Source: Phycisphaerae bacterium
GTDB lineage: Bacteria; Planctomycetota; Phycisphaerae; UBA1845; JAFGLZ01
DNA length: 49,419 bases
Reading direction: 5' to 3'
Assembly (NCBI GenBank): GCA_016927755.1
Contig: JAFGLZ010000253.1
Location: 1 to 49,419, forward strand
The position numbers and the translations under genes are program-made. Shown here piece by piece: positions 7,634-15,356 of the stretch. Position 1 is the first letter of the stretch. Each line of letters begins with the position of its first letter. Below the pieces are notes generated by a model. It saw only the letters and a list, made by a program, of their open reading frames with translations, was not told the DNA's origin and ran no database searches.

Positions 7634-9054
7634 GTGAACACCCCCATCTGCGTCGGCGGTCCGAGGGCAGGGTCATCGGGACCGACGGGTAGGAACCGGA
7701 CGGCGTAGGCGTAACGATCGGCAACGCCCTCGGCCCAGGCCCGGAACTCTGCGCGAGTCCACTCGAAGCGGTGGTCGGCGTGCCGAAGCTTCGTGTTGGC
7801 GGGATGGTCGGGACTGGGCGGGTCGATGACGAGGCCGTCCCACATGGCGTTGTATTCGCGATTGGGCGTGGTCAGGACGACGGTTCGCGGTCGGGCGTGC
7901 CGGAACACGACTCGCTCGAAGGCGGCGAGTCGGGGCGGGTCCAGGTGCTCGACGACCTCGATCACCGCAGCGGCGTCGAAGCCTTCGAGACGGCGGTCGC
8001 GATACATGAGCGAGCCGTGCATCAGCTCGATGCGGCCGCGCTGACGATCGGGCAGACGATCCAGCCGGAGTCGCTCGGAGGCGATCTCCAGCGAGCGGAT
8101 GGAGACGTCCAAACCGACGATACGGTCGATCTCCTTGACGGTGAGCAGCTCGCGCAAGAGCCGGCCCTCGCCGCAGCCCAGGTCGAGCACGCTGGCGGCA
8201 CGGGAGGCCCTGATGGCGGCGAGGACGGTGCCGATTCGCTGGTCGTTCAGGCTGAGCTGCCGTTCGAGCACTTGCTCGTCCTGGTTCGGGTCAGGGCGTT
8301 CGTCGGAGGTCAGGGAGTCGGTTGTGTCGTCCTCGACGAGCTGGGCCAGTGCCTGCCTCGCCAGCGACGGCTGATACTTGAGATAGCGCTTGGCGATCAG
8401 CTCCTTCTCCGGGTGGGCGGCGAGCCATCCCTCGCCCTTGGCCAGGAGCTTCGTCAGCTCTTCCTGGCCGACGTAGTAGTGCTTGTAGTTATCCAGCACG
8501 GGGACGAGCACGTAGAGGTGCGTCAGCAGCTCTTGAAGCGGGCAGGTTCGCGCGAGCCGCAACGTGTGGTACGGGCTGTCGCCCCATTGTGGGAACTGAT
8601 CGTCAAGGGAGTGACGCTCGATTGCGAGGTCATAGCCAAGGGGCTCGAATAGGCGACGGAGGAACGATTCGCCGCCGCGCGACGGCAGGACCGAGAGCCC
8701 CGCCTCCAGCGAGAGCGGTTTGGAGACGAGCTCCGGCCGGTCCTTCGAGCGTCCGGCCAGGGCGGTGGCGAAGACTTGGGCGATGGCCACACTCATGAAG
8801 CTCGACGCGACGAACGGGCGATCGTTGACGTACTGATCGAGGAGGCCGCCCTGGCGATTCTTTCCGCGGATGAGTCCGACGGGGTCGACGTCCAGGAGCA
8901 GCGCGGCCGTGCAGCGGTCGGCGGACGCCTCCGGATAGAAGACGTGGGCGCGTCCGAAAGAGAGATCAAAGGCCTGGACGCGGTCGGGGTGCTTGTGGAG
9001 GAGCCATCCGAGGTCGCGTGCGTCGGGGGTCGTGTTGGTGATCGTCAGTAGCAC
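7624..9054 (-). CDS. hen1: Hen1: RNA 3'-terminal 2'-O-methyltransferase
   Basis: A 476-residue bacterial Hen1. I place the start at GTG 9054 because a GAGG lies 9 bases before it and the product then begins LLTITNTT, the usual beginning of the family; the frame extends 36 codons further upstream without similarity. Residues 1-240 are the N-terminal domain that contacts Pnkp (HKHPDRVQ, FDLSFGRAHVFYPE). The C-terminal half is the methyltransferase: VLDLGCGEGRLL (289-300) binds S-adenosylmethionine, and E366, E369, H370 (EVVEHL) and H428 (DHRFEW) match the metal-binding set. It methylates the 2'-OH at the cut RNA end before sealing, which protects the repaired RNA from being cut again. Confidence 0.96.
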   Translation of the reverse strand: MLLTITNTTPDARDLGWLLHKHPDRVQAFDLSFGRAHVFYPEASADRCTAALLLDVDPVGLIRGKNRQGGLLDQYVNDRPFVASSFMSVAIAQVFATALAGRSKDRPELVSKPLSLEAGLSVLPSRGGESFLRRLFEPLGYDLAIERHSLDDQFPQWGDSPYHTLRLARTCPLQELLTHLYVLVPVLDNYKHYYVGQEELTKLLAKGEGWLAAHPEKELIAKRYLKYQPSLARQALAQLVEDDTTDSLTSDERPDPNQDEQVLERQLSLNDQRIGTVLAAIRASRAASVLDLGCGEGRLLRELLTVKEIDRIVGLDVSIRSLEIASERLRLDRLPDRQRGRIELMHGSLMYRDRRLEGFDAAAVIEVVEHLDPPRLAAFERVVFRHARPRTVVLTTPNREYNAMWDGLVIDPPSPDHPANTKLRHADHRFEWTRAEFRAWAEGVADRYAYAVRFLPVGPDDPALGPPTQMGVFTCE

Positions 9055-9173
9055 GGGGCGATCCTCAAAGGACGGTAGGATTGCCGATCGCGTCGTGGGT
9101 GGCAAGGGCAACCGGGCACGGCCGCCCAAGAGCGTGGGTAGCGGCATCACCTCGAACGGCACCTCTCGTTAGA

Positions 9174-9223
9174 TCAGGGCGACTTGGCGAAGCGGACGGC
9201 TGCTACGGAGCATGGCGGGAGCT
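9174..9223. repeat. 50-bp direct repeat, copy A (partner at 12203-12252)
   Basis: This stretch matches 12203-12252 with 3 differences in 50. On the minus strand it encodes the tail LPPCSV(A/T)AVRFAK in both copies. In copy A the TAG stop of copy B is changed to TCG, so the frame runs two codons further to TGA. It marks a duplication or recombination event. Confidence 0.9.
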
Positions 9224-9629
9224 TCCATTCGCGGCGGACCTCCATGGCGCTGCTGACGCCGACGGATCGGGCGAGGGCCACGCGGGTGTCGGCCTCGGGC
9301 TGCTCGACGGCGGTGACCTTGGCGAAGAAGGCGTTGCTGCCGAGATAGCGCAGGAGCGTGACGCCCGAGGACTCCAGGGCCGCTCGCTCATCGGCGGTCG
9401 GGATCTTGTCGAGCTGGACGACCGTGTGCCGCGCCGCGCCGCGGGACAGTATAACGCCCGGGTCCTTCTCGATTGGCGCCTCCGGCTCGGGGATCTCGCC
9501 CTCAGCCTTCCACCGGATCGGCGGCGGGCCGGCCTGGGCCTGGGCTGGACCAGAGCCAGCCAGCCAAGTCAGCAGTAGCAGCAGTGCCACCAACCAACCG
9601 CAGATCCTGATCATCGCATTCGTTGACAT
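9174..9629 (-). pseudogene. Truncated exported protein: N-terminus of a subtilase-like precursor joined to a glycosidase tail
   Basis: A 151-codon frame from ATG 9629, with AGGAG about 8 bases upstream. Residues 1-32 form a clear signal peptide (LVALLLLLTWLAG, cleavage near AQAQ). The next part, HTVVQLDKIPT, ERAALESSGVTLLRYL then NAFFAKV, resembles the propeptide-like start of planctomycete S8 peptidases, but the protease domain is absent. The last residues, LPPCSVAAVRFAK, are almost the same as the end of the arabinofuranosidase-like protein encoded at 12209-14404. The shared 50-bp DNA shows a recombination joint. An IS element sits 29 bp upstream of the start, so expression is doubtful. The S8 assignment is tentative. 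Confidence 0.6.
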
Positions 9630-9748
9630 CCCTAACTCCTCCGGGGTACCGCGCCGCCTAGAAGCGGTTTCAAAACTTGTTCTGACATAAGCTTGCGCCC
9701 GCATTTGGTTTATGTTCTACTTGGCCATAGCAAGCGAAAGGAGTCGCC

Positions 9749-10201
9749 ATGGCCAAGAAGAAGCCGTTGCTTACGGACGAACAATGGGACCTAATCGAAC
9801 CACTGTTGCCCCAGTCCAAGCCATCACCGAAAGGCGGTCGCAAGCCGATCGACAATCGGCGAGTGCTCGAAGGCATTCTGTGGATCCTTCGTACCGGAGC
9901 ACGATGGAAGGATCTTCCAGACAAGTACCCATCGCCCAGCACGTGTTGGCGTCGGCTTCGCGACTGGGAAGAACAAGACGTTTGGGTCAACGTCTGGCGG
10001 ACGTTCCTGGCCGACCTGGACGAAGCCGGGTGGCTCGACTGGGAAGAGGCTTTCGTCGATGCGAGCTTCTTTGCCGCGAAAAAAGGGGGCTCTGCGTCGG
10101 GAAGACCAAACGTGGCAAGGGCACAAAGTGCATGGTGGTGGCAGACGGCCAAGGAGTTCCTGTTGGCCTCCGGCTGGCATCGGCCTCGCCCGCGGAACTA
10201 A
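9749..10201 (+). CDS. IS5-family transposase, frame A (N-terminal part)
   Basis: 150 codons encoding the helix-turn-helix start of an IS5-type transposase: LTDEQWDLIEPLLP, GGRKPIDNRRVLEGILW, RTGARWKDLP, then FVDASFF with the first catalytic aspartate of the DDE triad. After codon 110 it reaches A6G5 (10079-10089) and then runs out of similarity, while the neighbouring frame picks up the conserved sequence. Alone it would be an incomplete protein; a one-base backward slip gives the full enzyme. ATG 9749 is preceded by GAAAGGAG. Confidence 0.88.
   Translation: MAKKKPLLTDEQWDLIEPLLPQSKPSPKGGRKPIDNRRVLEGILWILRTGARWKDLPDKYPSPSTCWRRLRDWEEQDVWVNVWRTFLADLDEAGWLDWEEAFVDASFFAAKKGGSASGRPNVARAQSAWWWQTAKEFLLASGWHRPRPRN
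10079..10090 (+). other. A6G5 slippage site for -1 frameshifting in the transposase
   Basis: Six A followed by five G occur exactly where similarity passes from frame A to frame B. A -1 shift here would give KKRGLCVGKTKRGKGTK, close to the family pattern. Similar A6G tracts drive frameshifting or transcriptional slippage in other IS elements. A simple one-base loss in a single-frame ancestor is the alternative. Confidence 0.6.
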
Positions 10202-10554
10202 CGCTCCTGGAGCCGACGCTCGATGAGACCCAGGTGCCGCCACGTGGCAGGCGTCGATCGCCGCGACATCCCAAGCGACTGATTGCAGATCGAGCGTACG
10301 TCTCGGACCAGCATCGCATTCGATTGGCCAAGCGGAAGATCGACCTGATCTGTCCTCATCGCAAGAATCGCAAACGGCCCGCGTTGCAGGACGGCAGGAA
10401 ACTCCGGCGCTACAAACGACGCTGGATCATCGAACGAACGATCGCGTGGTTCGGAAACTTCCGACGTCTGGTCGTCCGCTGGGACCGCGATATCAACATA
10501 TACCGGGCATTCTTCCACGTAGCATGTATCCTGATCACGATGAGGCAGTCTTGA
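10080..10554 (+). CDS. IS5-family transposase, frame B (C-terminal part, reached by frameshift)
   Basis: The frame is open from 9712, but similarity starts only after the A6G5 tract, so the start given here is the shift region and not an initiation codon. It encodes GKTKRGKGTKCMVVADG, then LIADRAYVSD with the second catalytic aspartate, then RRWIIERTIAWFGNFRR with the catalytic glutamate, and YRAFFHVACILI at the end. These are the classic IS5 DDE C-terminal motifs. The TGA stop at 10552-10554 lies in the right inverted end. Confidence 0.85.
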
Positions 10555-10583
10555 AACCGCTTCTAGCCTTGTTGGTGTGCTCC

Positions 10584-11138
10584 TCAACTGGGCTGCGTGT
10601 TCGGTGTCAGGTGGAGATTCGACAGTTGGGGCCGGGCTTTCTGCAGTGCAGTGGCAACCCGCTCCGTTACCCACACATTGAATCCCAGTCCGTCAATTGT
10701 GAAGACGTCCGAGCCATCCCAGTGATCCTCGAAGATGTAGAACCCGTTGCAGGAGATAATGGCGTCACCGCTCTTCTTGAGCGGCTGCATCCTCTCTTCG
10801 TCGAGGGGACCTCCCCTGCCGGTCACAACCAAGCCCGAGTAGCCGTGAATCACACAACCTGTGGGTGCGTGTCTGAGAATGATGGGCACGGTTGTATAGC
10901 CTGTTGCGGCCACAGACTCAAAGACCGCCAACATGCGGGGCGACACGCCGGTCAGAAAGGCCGCACTCAGGCGGTCCGGCAACTTATGCCCTCCGACACT
11001 ATCAAGCATAATGGCATCAGGCGGCGCAACCTCCCCACGAAAGGTCTTTTCCTGGTCGCGGACGCTAAGACCTTCGACCTCTATGCTGCCTTCCATGAAT
11101 TGCTGAGAACCCGAAACTGATAGACTATAGAACAACAT
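10584..11138 (-). CDS. Probable immunity protein (Imm11/DUF1629-like) for the RHS toxin
   Basis: A 184-residue protein starting at ATG 11138 with AGGAG about 8 bases before it, only 18 bp after the RHS toxin fragment on the same strand. Its C-terminal part, IFEDHWDGSDVFTIDG followed by VTERVATALQKA, has the shape of the Imm11/DUF1629 immunity family, where a conserved VTER...L segment ends the domain. No signal peptide is seen, so it would act in the cytoplasm. Order (toxin then immunity), tight spacing and the locally lower GC support the role. Family assignment is from memory of the pattern and moderate in certainty. Confidence 0.65.
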   Translation of the reverse strand: MLFYSLSVSGSQQFMEGSIEVEGLSVRDQEKTFRGEVAPPDAIMLDSVGGHKLPDRLSAAFLTGVSPRMLAVFESVAATGYTTVPIILRHAPTGCVIHGYSGLVVTGRGGPLDEERMQPLKKSGDAIISCNGFYIFEDHWDGSDVFTIDGLGFNVWVTERVATALQKARPQLSNLHLTPNTQPS

Positions 11139-11156
11139 CCTCAGACTCCTAAACCA

Positions 11157-12197
11157 CTAGAACCACACTTTCAAGCCATAATTCGTTGCTATCTCTCTTC
11201 CTTTGTCAAGAATCTGAGCGACGGTAGCATAAGGAAATCGAGTCATGAAGTCCATCCAAGCGCGATTGATCCCGGGATGGCTTGCCAGGTGGATTGAACC
11301 TTCCCACTCGCACAAGAAGAACTCACTATTCGGGTTGAGACCGCGACCTTTGAACCACTCACCAAGTTGCCCTCCTTTGTTGAAGAAGTGGTGAATGTGT
11401 GTGGTCGCCCTGAGCACGCCTACTCTCCCGTAGTATAACCATTCGTAGGCTTTGCGGTAGTTATCCGCGTAGGGACCCACGCCTCTGATGACCTTCTCGG
11501 CCCTGAGCAGAAAGTCAGTACCTCTCTGCAGCCCCATCCTATAGGCCATCTCGCCGAGGTAATTGAGGAATCTCATACGGGCGGCGACGTTCCGCAGGGC
11601 ATAGGCCGCGTATCCACTTCCCATCACGGTCATCGGGAGCATCTGCATGCGCAGGTGAACGCTTCCTGCCACTCCTCCTAGGAGTTGGAGATATGGTGTT
11701 GCTTTCCCCGAGGGGTCGCACTGTGTAAGCGGATCGCAGAGAAACGCCAGATACAGATTGTAAGTATCCGCGTACTCGGCCGGGTCGCGCTGCATGAAGC
11801 GCCCGAGGATGGGGTCGTAGGCGCGGGCTCGGAAGTCGTAGAGCTGGAACCTCGCTCCCGTGGCGGCGTCCTTGAAGACGGTCAGACGCCGGCCCTGGGA
11901 GGCGTAGGGTTGGACCGTCGGCAGCTCGGGCGGGATCCGGGCGCCCAGGAGGTCGAGCAGGTCGATCTCGTCGTCGCCGTTGACGTCGCAGCGGGCGTTC
12001 TCGCTGGTGACGGCCTTGTGAAGATTGTTGCGGATGTCCACGAGCAGGTCGAGGTGCGTGACGATCTCGCGCTGCCGTCCGTAGACGTCATACGAGTAGC
12101 CGCGGATCATCCGTCCGCTGTCGGCGACCAGACCGATCACGCTGTACATGTCGTCGAGGGCGTATTGGGGCAGCGGTGTGGGAGGCGCGGCGAGGTG
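11157..12197 (-). pseudogene. RHS/YD-repeat protein fragment with nuclease-like C-terminal toxin; 5' part lost
   Basis: The frame is open from 12197 to the stop at 11157; an ATG exists only at 12149, inside the domain, so the true start is missing. In order: ALDDMYSVIGL and GYSYDVYGRQ (end of the YD repeats); DVNGDDEIDLLDLLG, a dockerin-like calcium repeat inserted in the core; YDFRARAYDPILGRFMQRDP, the RHS core seal; then a variable tip. The tip contains HIHHFFNKGG, EWFKGRGL and HLASHPGINRAW, a histidine pattern like HNH/DUF2380-type nuclease toxins. Just upstream, in place of the rest of the gene, lies the 3' end of a glycosidase gene. Without its shell it is probably a silent donor cassette. 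Confidence 0.82.
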
Positions 12198-12202
12198 CTA
12201 TC

Positions 12203-12252
12203 TCAGGGCTACTTGGCGAAGCGGACGGCTGTTACGGAGCATGGGGGGAGCT
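12203..12252. repeat. 50-bp direct repeat, copy B (partner at 9174-9223)
   Basis: This is the end of the arabinofuranosidase-like gene, 47 of 50 bases identical to 9174-9223 and in the same orientation. The interval between the copies contains the IS element, the immunity gene and the RHS fragment, which suggests that this segment was inserted into, or captured beside, a duplicated glycosidase gene. Confidence 0.9.
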
Positions 12253-14404
12253 CTACCTCGATGGCGGGTTTGTCGGGACACTCGAGGGGGACGATCTTGA
12301 CGGTGTCGGGCTGTACGAGGTTTGTGGACCAGGGGGCCGGGGCGGTCAGGCATTCGGCTTGGGCTAGGGTGAAGCCGTTCGGGCGGGCGAGTCGGAGCGG
12401 TAGCGGTCCGTCGAGGCGTTTGCAGATCAGGACGATCTCGATGACTGAGGGCGAGCCGGTGGTTCGTGAGGCGAGGACGGTCAGTTCGGGCAGGGCGCCG
12501 ATGCGATCGGGGCGGAAGGTCTCAACTTCGATCTTGCCGAACTCGACTCGGCCGGTCACGGGGCCTTGGCCTTCGAGGCGGCGGGCGAGGATCTCGATTT
12601 CCTTGGTGTCGGGCAGCCCCGGGTAGTCGGCGACTATCGTGGTCCAGTCGGTGGTCCCGGTCAGGGGCGTGACGACTGCGCAGGAGCGGGTCGTGGTCCA
12701 TCCTCTGGCGTCGCCGACCTGGATGCCGGCCGAGCCGTGCTTCAGGTCGATGGCTCGCGCGCGGATCTTGACGCGGTAGGCGGCGTTAACAGCCGCCGGC
12801 ATGGTCTTCTTGGCGTGGTAGTAGTTGATGTCCTTGCCGCCGTCGAAGGTCACGGAGAGGACGCCGTCGTTGAGCGTCTGTTGGACTCCTTCGACCTGCG
12901 TGATCTGCCAGGGGCCAGCCGGGGGATTCATCGGGCGGAGGCTGCCGGACAGCTCGACCCGCCCTACCACTCCCTGGTTCTGGGTGAAGCGTGGCGCTGT
13001 TGTCGACGGGCTCGCGCTGCGATCGGCGCGAGGGTCCACTTCTGAAGGTTCGAGCAGGCCATGACAGCGTCGGACGCCGGTGCCGCCGGCGTAGGAGAAG
13101 CGATCGCACTGCACATCGGCGACGATGAGCTCTTGGCCGAGGTGGCGGTTAATCAGCTCGAAGACGAGATAGTTGGCCTGTTTGACGAGGGGCTCGTTCT
13201 TGTTGGGATAGCCGCGGACCATGCCCCAGTATTCGTTGGCGAACTGCCAGAATTGGGCGGAGGCGACGCGGTACTTGGGCAGGAGCATCAGTCGGATGGC
13301 GTCGGCGTTGTTGACGGCGTTGGCCAGGCACTGTCTGTAGGCGACGGGTTTGGCCTGGACGAAGTGGCCGTTGTACTCGGTGATGGCCAGGGGGATGTCG
13401 TCCCGGGCGGTCCGCTCGCGGAGCAGGCTTCGGATCTGCTCGAGCCATAGGAGGCGCTGGCCGCCGGCGGCCATGGCGACTCGGGCGATCTTGTCGTGGG
13501 GGGCAGCCTCGTCGTTCCGGTAGTAGGCGGGGGTGTAGGGGTGGTGGATGACGAAGTCGACTTCGCGACCGACGGCATCGAGCACGGGCCGGTTCCACCA
13601 GTCGAGGAGGCCTCCCGTACTGAGGATTGCGCCGAGCTTGACGTTGGGGTCGACGGCACGCATCCGCTTGCGGTATTCGAGATAGCGGCGGGCGTACTCC
13701 TGGGGCGTGAACTTCGTGCCCTTGTGGTCTCCGTGGTCGGATTCGTTGCCGTACTCGATCCAGCGGACGTTGCAGGGTTTCGGGTGGCCGTCACCGGCGC
13801 GAACGGCGGCCCAGTCGGTTCCGCCGTTGGGGTTGCTGCCGTCATTGGGGGTGTTGAGGTATTCGACGAGATCCGCGCCGTCCTCGGGCCCGCCCCAGTA
13901 GACGGCGAGGGTCAGCATGGGCTCGGCCCCGACCGCCTCGCAGAACGTCAGGAACTCGGGCAGGCCGAAGCGTTGATTGGGGCGCTTCGACAGGAGGCCG
14001 ACCGTGTTCTTCCAATTGTACCGGTGGGCGATGCACCCGCCGGGCCAGCGGAGACTGACCGCTCCGGCCTGCTTGCAGAGGGTCACCATCGCGGGTTCGG
14101 GGCGGTGCCGGGTGGGGTCCCAGATTCCGCTGCCGAGGTTGCTGTACTCAGATCTGTCGGGATAGGCGAGCATGTTGTTGCCGAGGACGGCGCGGTTCGC
14201 GGGGCCGATGACCCTATCGGGGAAGAGAGAGACCGTTGCGGGTTGGGCGGATCGTGCCGGGGCGCAGGCGCAGACGGCGATGAACAGGGACGCAAGCCCG
14301 AAGAAGCACGTTGCGGAGGGGGTGGCCCACATCGCCGATGAGCGATGGTGTGCCTGTCTGACGCCTCTGGATTTCTCTTCGGCCGATGGTGACATCGATG
14401 TCAT
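12209..14404 (-). CDS. Exported alpha-L-arabinofuranosidase-like glycosidase (GH51-type)
   Basis: A 731-residue protein. I choose ATG 14404, which has GGGAG about 8 bases upstream, over the ATG at 14524. A hydrophobic export segment (CFFGLASLFIAVCACAP) precedes the mature part. The catalytic (beta/alpha)8 region shows SLRWPGGC, WIEYGNES with the acid/base glutamate, and LAITEYNGH with the nucleophile glutamate, the pattern of clan GH-A arabinofuranosidases. The C-terminal third (IKIRARAIDL-type strands, then a final beta domain) may bind carbohydrate. It would release arabinose from plant or algal polysaccharide outside the cytoplasm. Its last 50 bp are repeated at 9174-9223. Confidence 0.85.
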   Translation of the reverse strand: MTSMSPSAEEKSRGVRQAHHRSSAMWATPSATCFFGLASLFIAVCACAPARSAQPATVSLFPDRVIGPANRAVLGNNMLAYPDRSEYSNLGSGIWDPTRHRPEPAMVTLCKQAGAVSLRWPGGCIAHRYNWKNTVGLLSKRPNQRFGLPEFLTFCEAVGAEPMLTLAVYWGGPEDGADLVEYLNTPNDGSNPNGGTDWAAVRAGDGHPKPCNVRWIEYGNESDHGDHKGTKFTPQEYARRYLEYRKRMRAVDPNVKLGAILSTGGLLDWWNRPVLDAVGREVDFVIHHPYTPAYYRNDEAAPHDKIARVAMAAGGQRLLWLEQIRSLLRERTARDDIPLAITEYNGHFVQAKPVAYRQCLANAVNNADAIRLMLLPKYRVASAQFWQFANEYWGMVRGYPNKNEPLVKQANYLVFELINRHLGQELIVADVQCDRFSYAGGTGVRRCHGLLEPSEVDPRADRSASPSTTAPRFTQNQGVVGRVELSGSLRPMNPPAGPWQITQVEGVQQTLNDGVLSVTFDGGKDINYYHAKKTMPAAVNAAYRVKIRARAIDLKHGSAGIQVGDARGWTTTRSCAVVTPLTGTTDWTTIVADYPGLPDTKEIEILARRLEGQGPVTGRVEFGKIEVETFRPDRIGALPELTVLASRTTGSPSVIEIVLICKRLDGPLPLRLARPNGFTLAQAECLTAPAPWSTNLVQPDTVKIVPLECPDKPAIEVELPPCSVTAVRFAK

Positions 14405-14520
14405 GATGCTGCTCCCGCTTTCGGACCGCCCCACCACCCTAGCAGCATTTGCCGTCGAGTAAATGGTAGCCGGATAACGCAAGACACGAGGAAGCGTACA
14501 AGCAGGTCGAGGCGGCGCCG

Positions 14521-14979
14521 TCAAACAGCGCTGCGGAAGATCGCCGGGTCGTACTCACCTCTGGCGATCATGACCTGTGCTTCTTCGAGCTTCTCAATCG
14601 CGAGGTACTGGTGGCAGGGATGCTCTGGCGGCCTCAGCATTGCCTCTATCTTCTCAGCGGCTTCTCGGAGCATTTCGCCTTCAAGGAGCCACAGGAAGTC
14701 CGTTTGCGCGCCGTCGGGAGCGAAGACTAGTCCTCGCGCGTCTTGATACGAAGCGGCGCATTCGACGATGAGGGTCAGCGAGCCACAGACCCTCGCGTAA
14801 TCGAGTTCTGACACGTCGACCGTGGCGCCGGGCGCGTCCGCCAGGGACCAAAGCTCGTGAGAGAATCGTTTGAGTGCCGGATTGGGCCCGTGCATCAGGA
14901 TGGTTGGGCCCCCTCGGAAATCGTTGAAGAAGCCAATCGTCAGCAGCGCGTCGTCGCTGATGTCAGCAGGCTTCGCCAA
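14521..14979 (-). CDS. Unknown 152-residue protein
   Basis: The start is best placed at TTG 14979: GGAGGAG (14986-14992) lies 6 bases before it, and no ATG occurs at the N-terminus of the conserved-looking part. The product begins AKPADISDDALLTIGFFND and contains ILMHGPNPALKRF, ARVCGSLTLIVECAA and FLWLLEGEMLREAAEKIEAML. It has no signal peptide, membrane segment or known catalytic motif that I recognise. The reading frame begins inside the remnant of a PIN toxin gene, so the ribosome site could be accidental; composition and length favour a real gene. Confidence 0.55.
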   Translation of the reverse strand: MAKPADISDDALLTIGFFNDFRGGPTILMHGPNPALKRFSHELWSLADAPGATVDVSELDYARVCGSLTLIVECAASYQDARGLVFAPDGAQTDFLWLLEGEMLREAAEKIEAMLRPPEHPCHQYLAIEKLEEAQVMIARGEYDPAIFRSAV

Positions 14980-15041
14980 GGCTTTCTCCTCCACAGAACC
15001 CCAGTGCTTCGGAGCACGTTCGCATCCAGGACGACCTTCAT
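14940..15041 (-). pseudogene. PIN-domain (VapC-like) toxin remnant
   Basis: ATG 15041 overlaps the antitoxin stop (ATGA), the usual coupling of VapBC pairs, and the product starts MKVVLDANVL, a textbook PIN first strand with its metal-binding aspartate. After about 10 residues the similarity ends, and the frame stops at codon 34, where a normal PIN toxin has about 130-140 residues. A deletion probably removed the rest of the gene. Confidence 0.65.
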
Positions 15042-15253
15042 GAGACGGCCTTGAAGACGTCATCGTCGGTGAGAATGCCGCCCGCCTCCGCGTATGGTCT
15101 GGTCCGGCCCCTGGTCTGCCGAAGCTCCTCGGCGACGACATACCGACGGAGAGACTCACGGACCACGTCGCTGGTCGGGCGCTGCTGCTGCTTGCAGAGC
15201 CTGTCGAGCTGTCTCCGAAGCTCGTCGGAGATACGGATCGATAGGACGTTCAT
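15038..15253 (-). CDS. Ribbon-helix-helix (CopG/VapB-like) antitoxin
   Basis: A 71-residue protein. MNVLSIRISDELRRQLDRL is a classic ribbon-helix-helix strand and first helix, followed by RPTSDVVRESLRRYV (second helix) and a C-terminal tail (GGILTDDDVF) of the kind that binds a PIN toxin. The start is ATG 15253, although the ribosome site is weak. The stop overlaps the ATG of a truncated PIN toxin gene, so the antitoxin seems to be left without its toxin. It may still repress its own promoter. Confidence 0.85.
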   Translation of the reverse strand: MNVLSIRISDELRRQLDRLCKQQQRPTSDVVRESLRRYVVAEELRQTRGRTRPYAEAGGILTDDDVFKAVS

Positions 15254-15356
15254 GGATGAGATTGTGCGACGCGGATCTCCTGGAGGCAAGTGGCCCGGCG
15301 AGTCTCCTGGCGTCGTTGGCGCGGGCGAAGACGCCCGTTGCACGGTGCGCGGGCAC

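Larger units (their letters stand above)
9658..10566 (+). mobile_element. IS5-family insertion sequence with CTAG flanks
   Basis: The element is bounded by perfect inverted ends CTAGAAGCGGTTTCAA (9658-9673) and TTGAAACCGCTTCTAG (10551-10566). The outer CTAG on each side is probably a target duplication, as known for IS427-type members of IS5, leaving an element of about 0.9 kb with 15-16 bp ends. It carries one transposase split over two frames, whose stop codon lies in the right end. It is inserted between the start of the truncated exported gene and the 3' end of the immunity gene. Confidence 0.9.
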
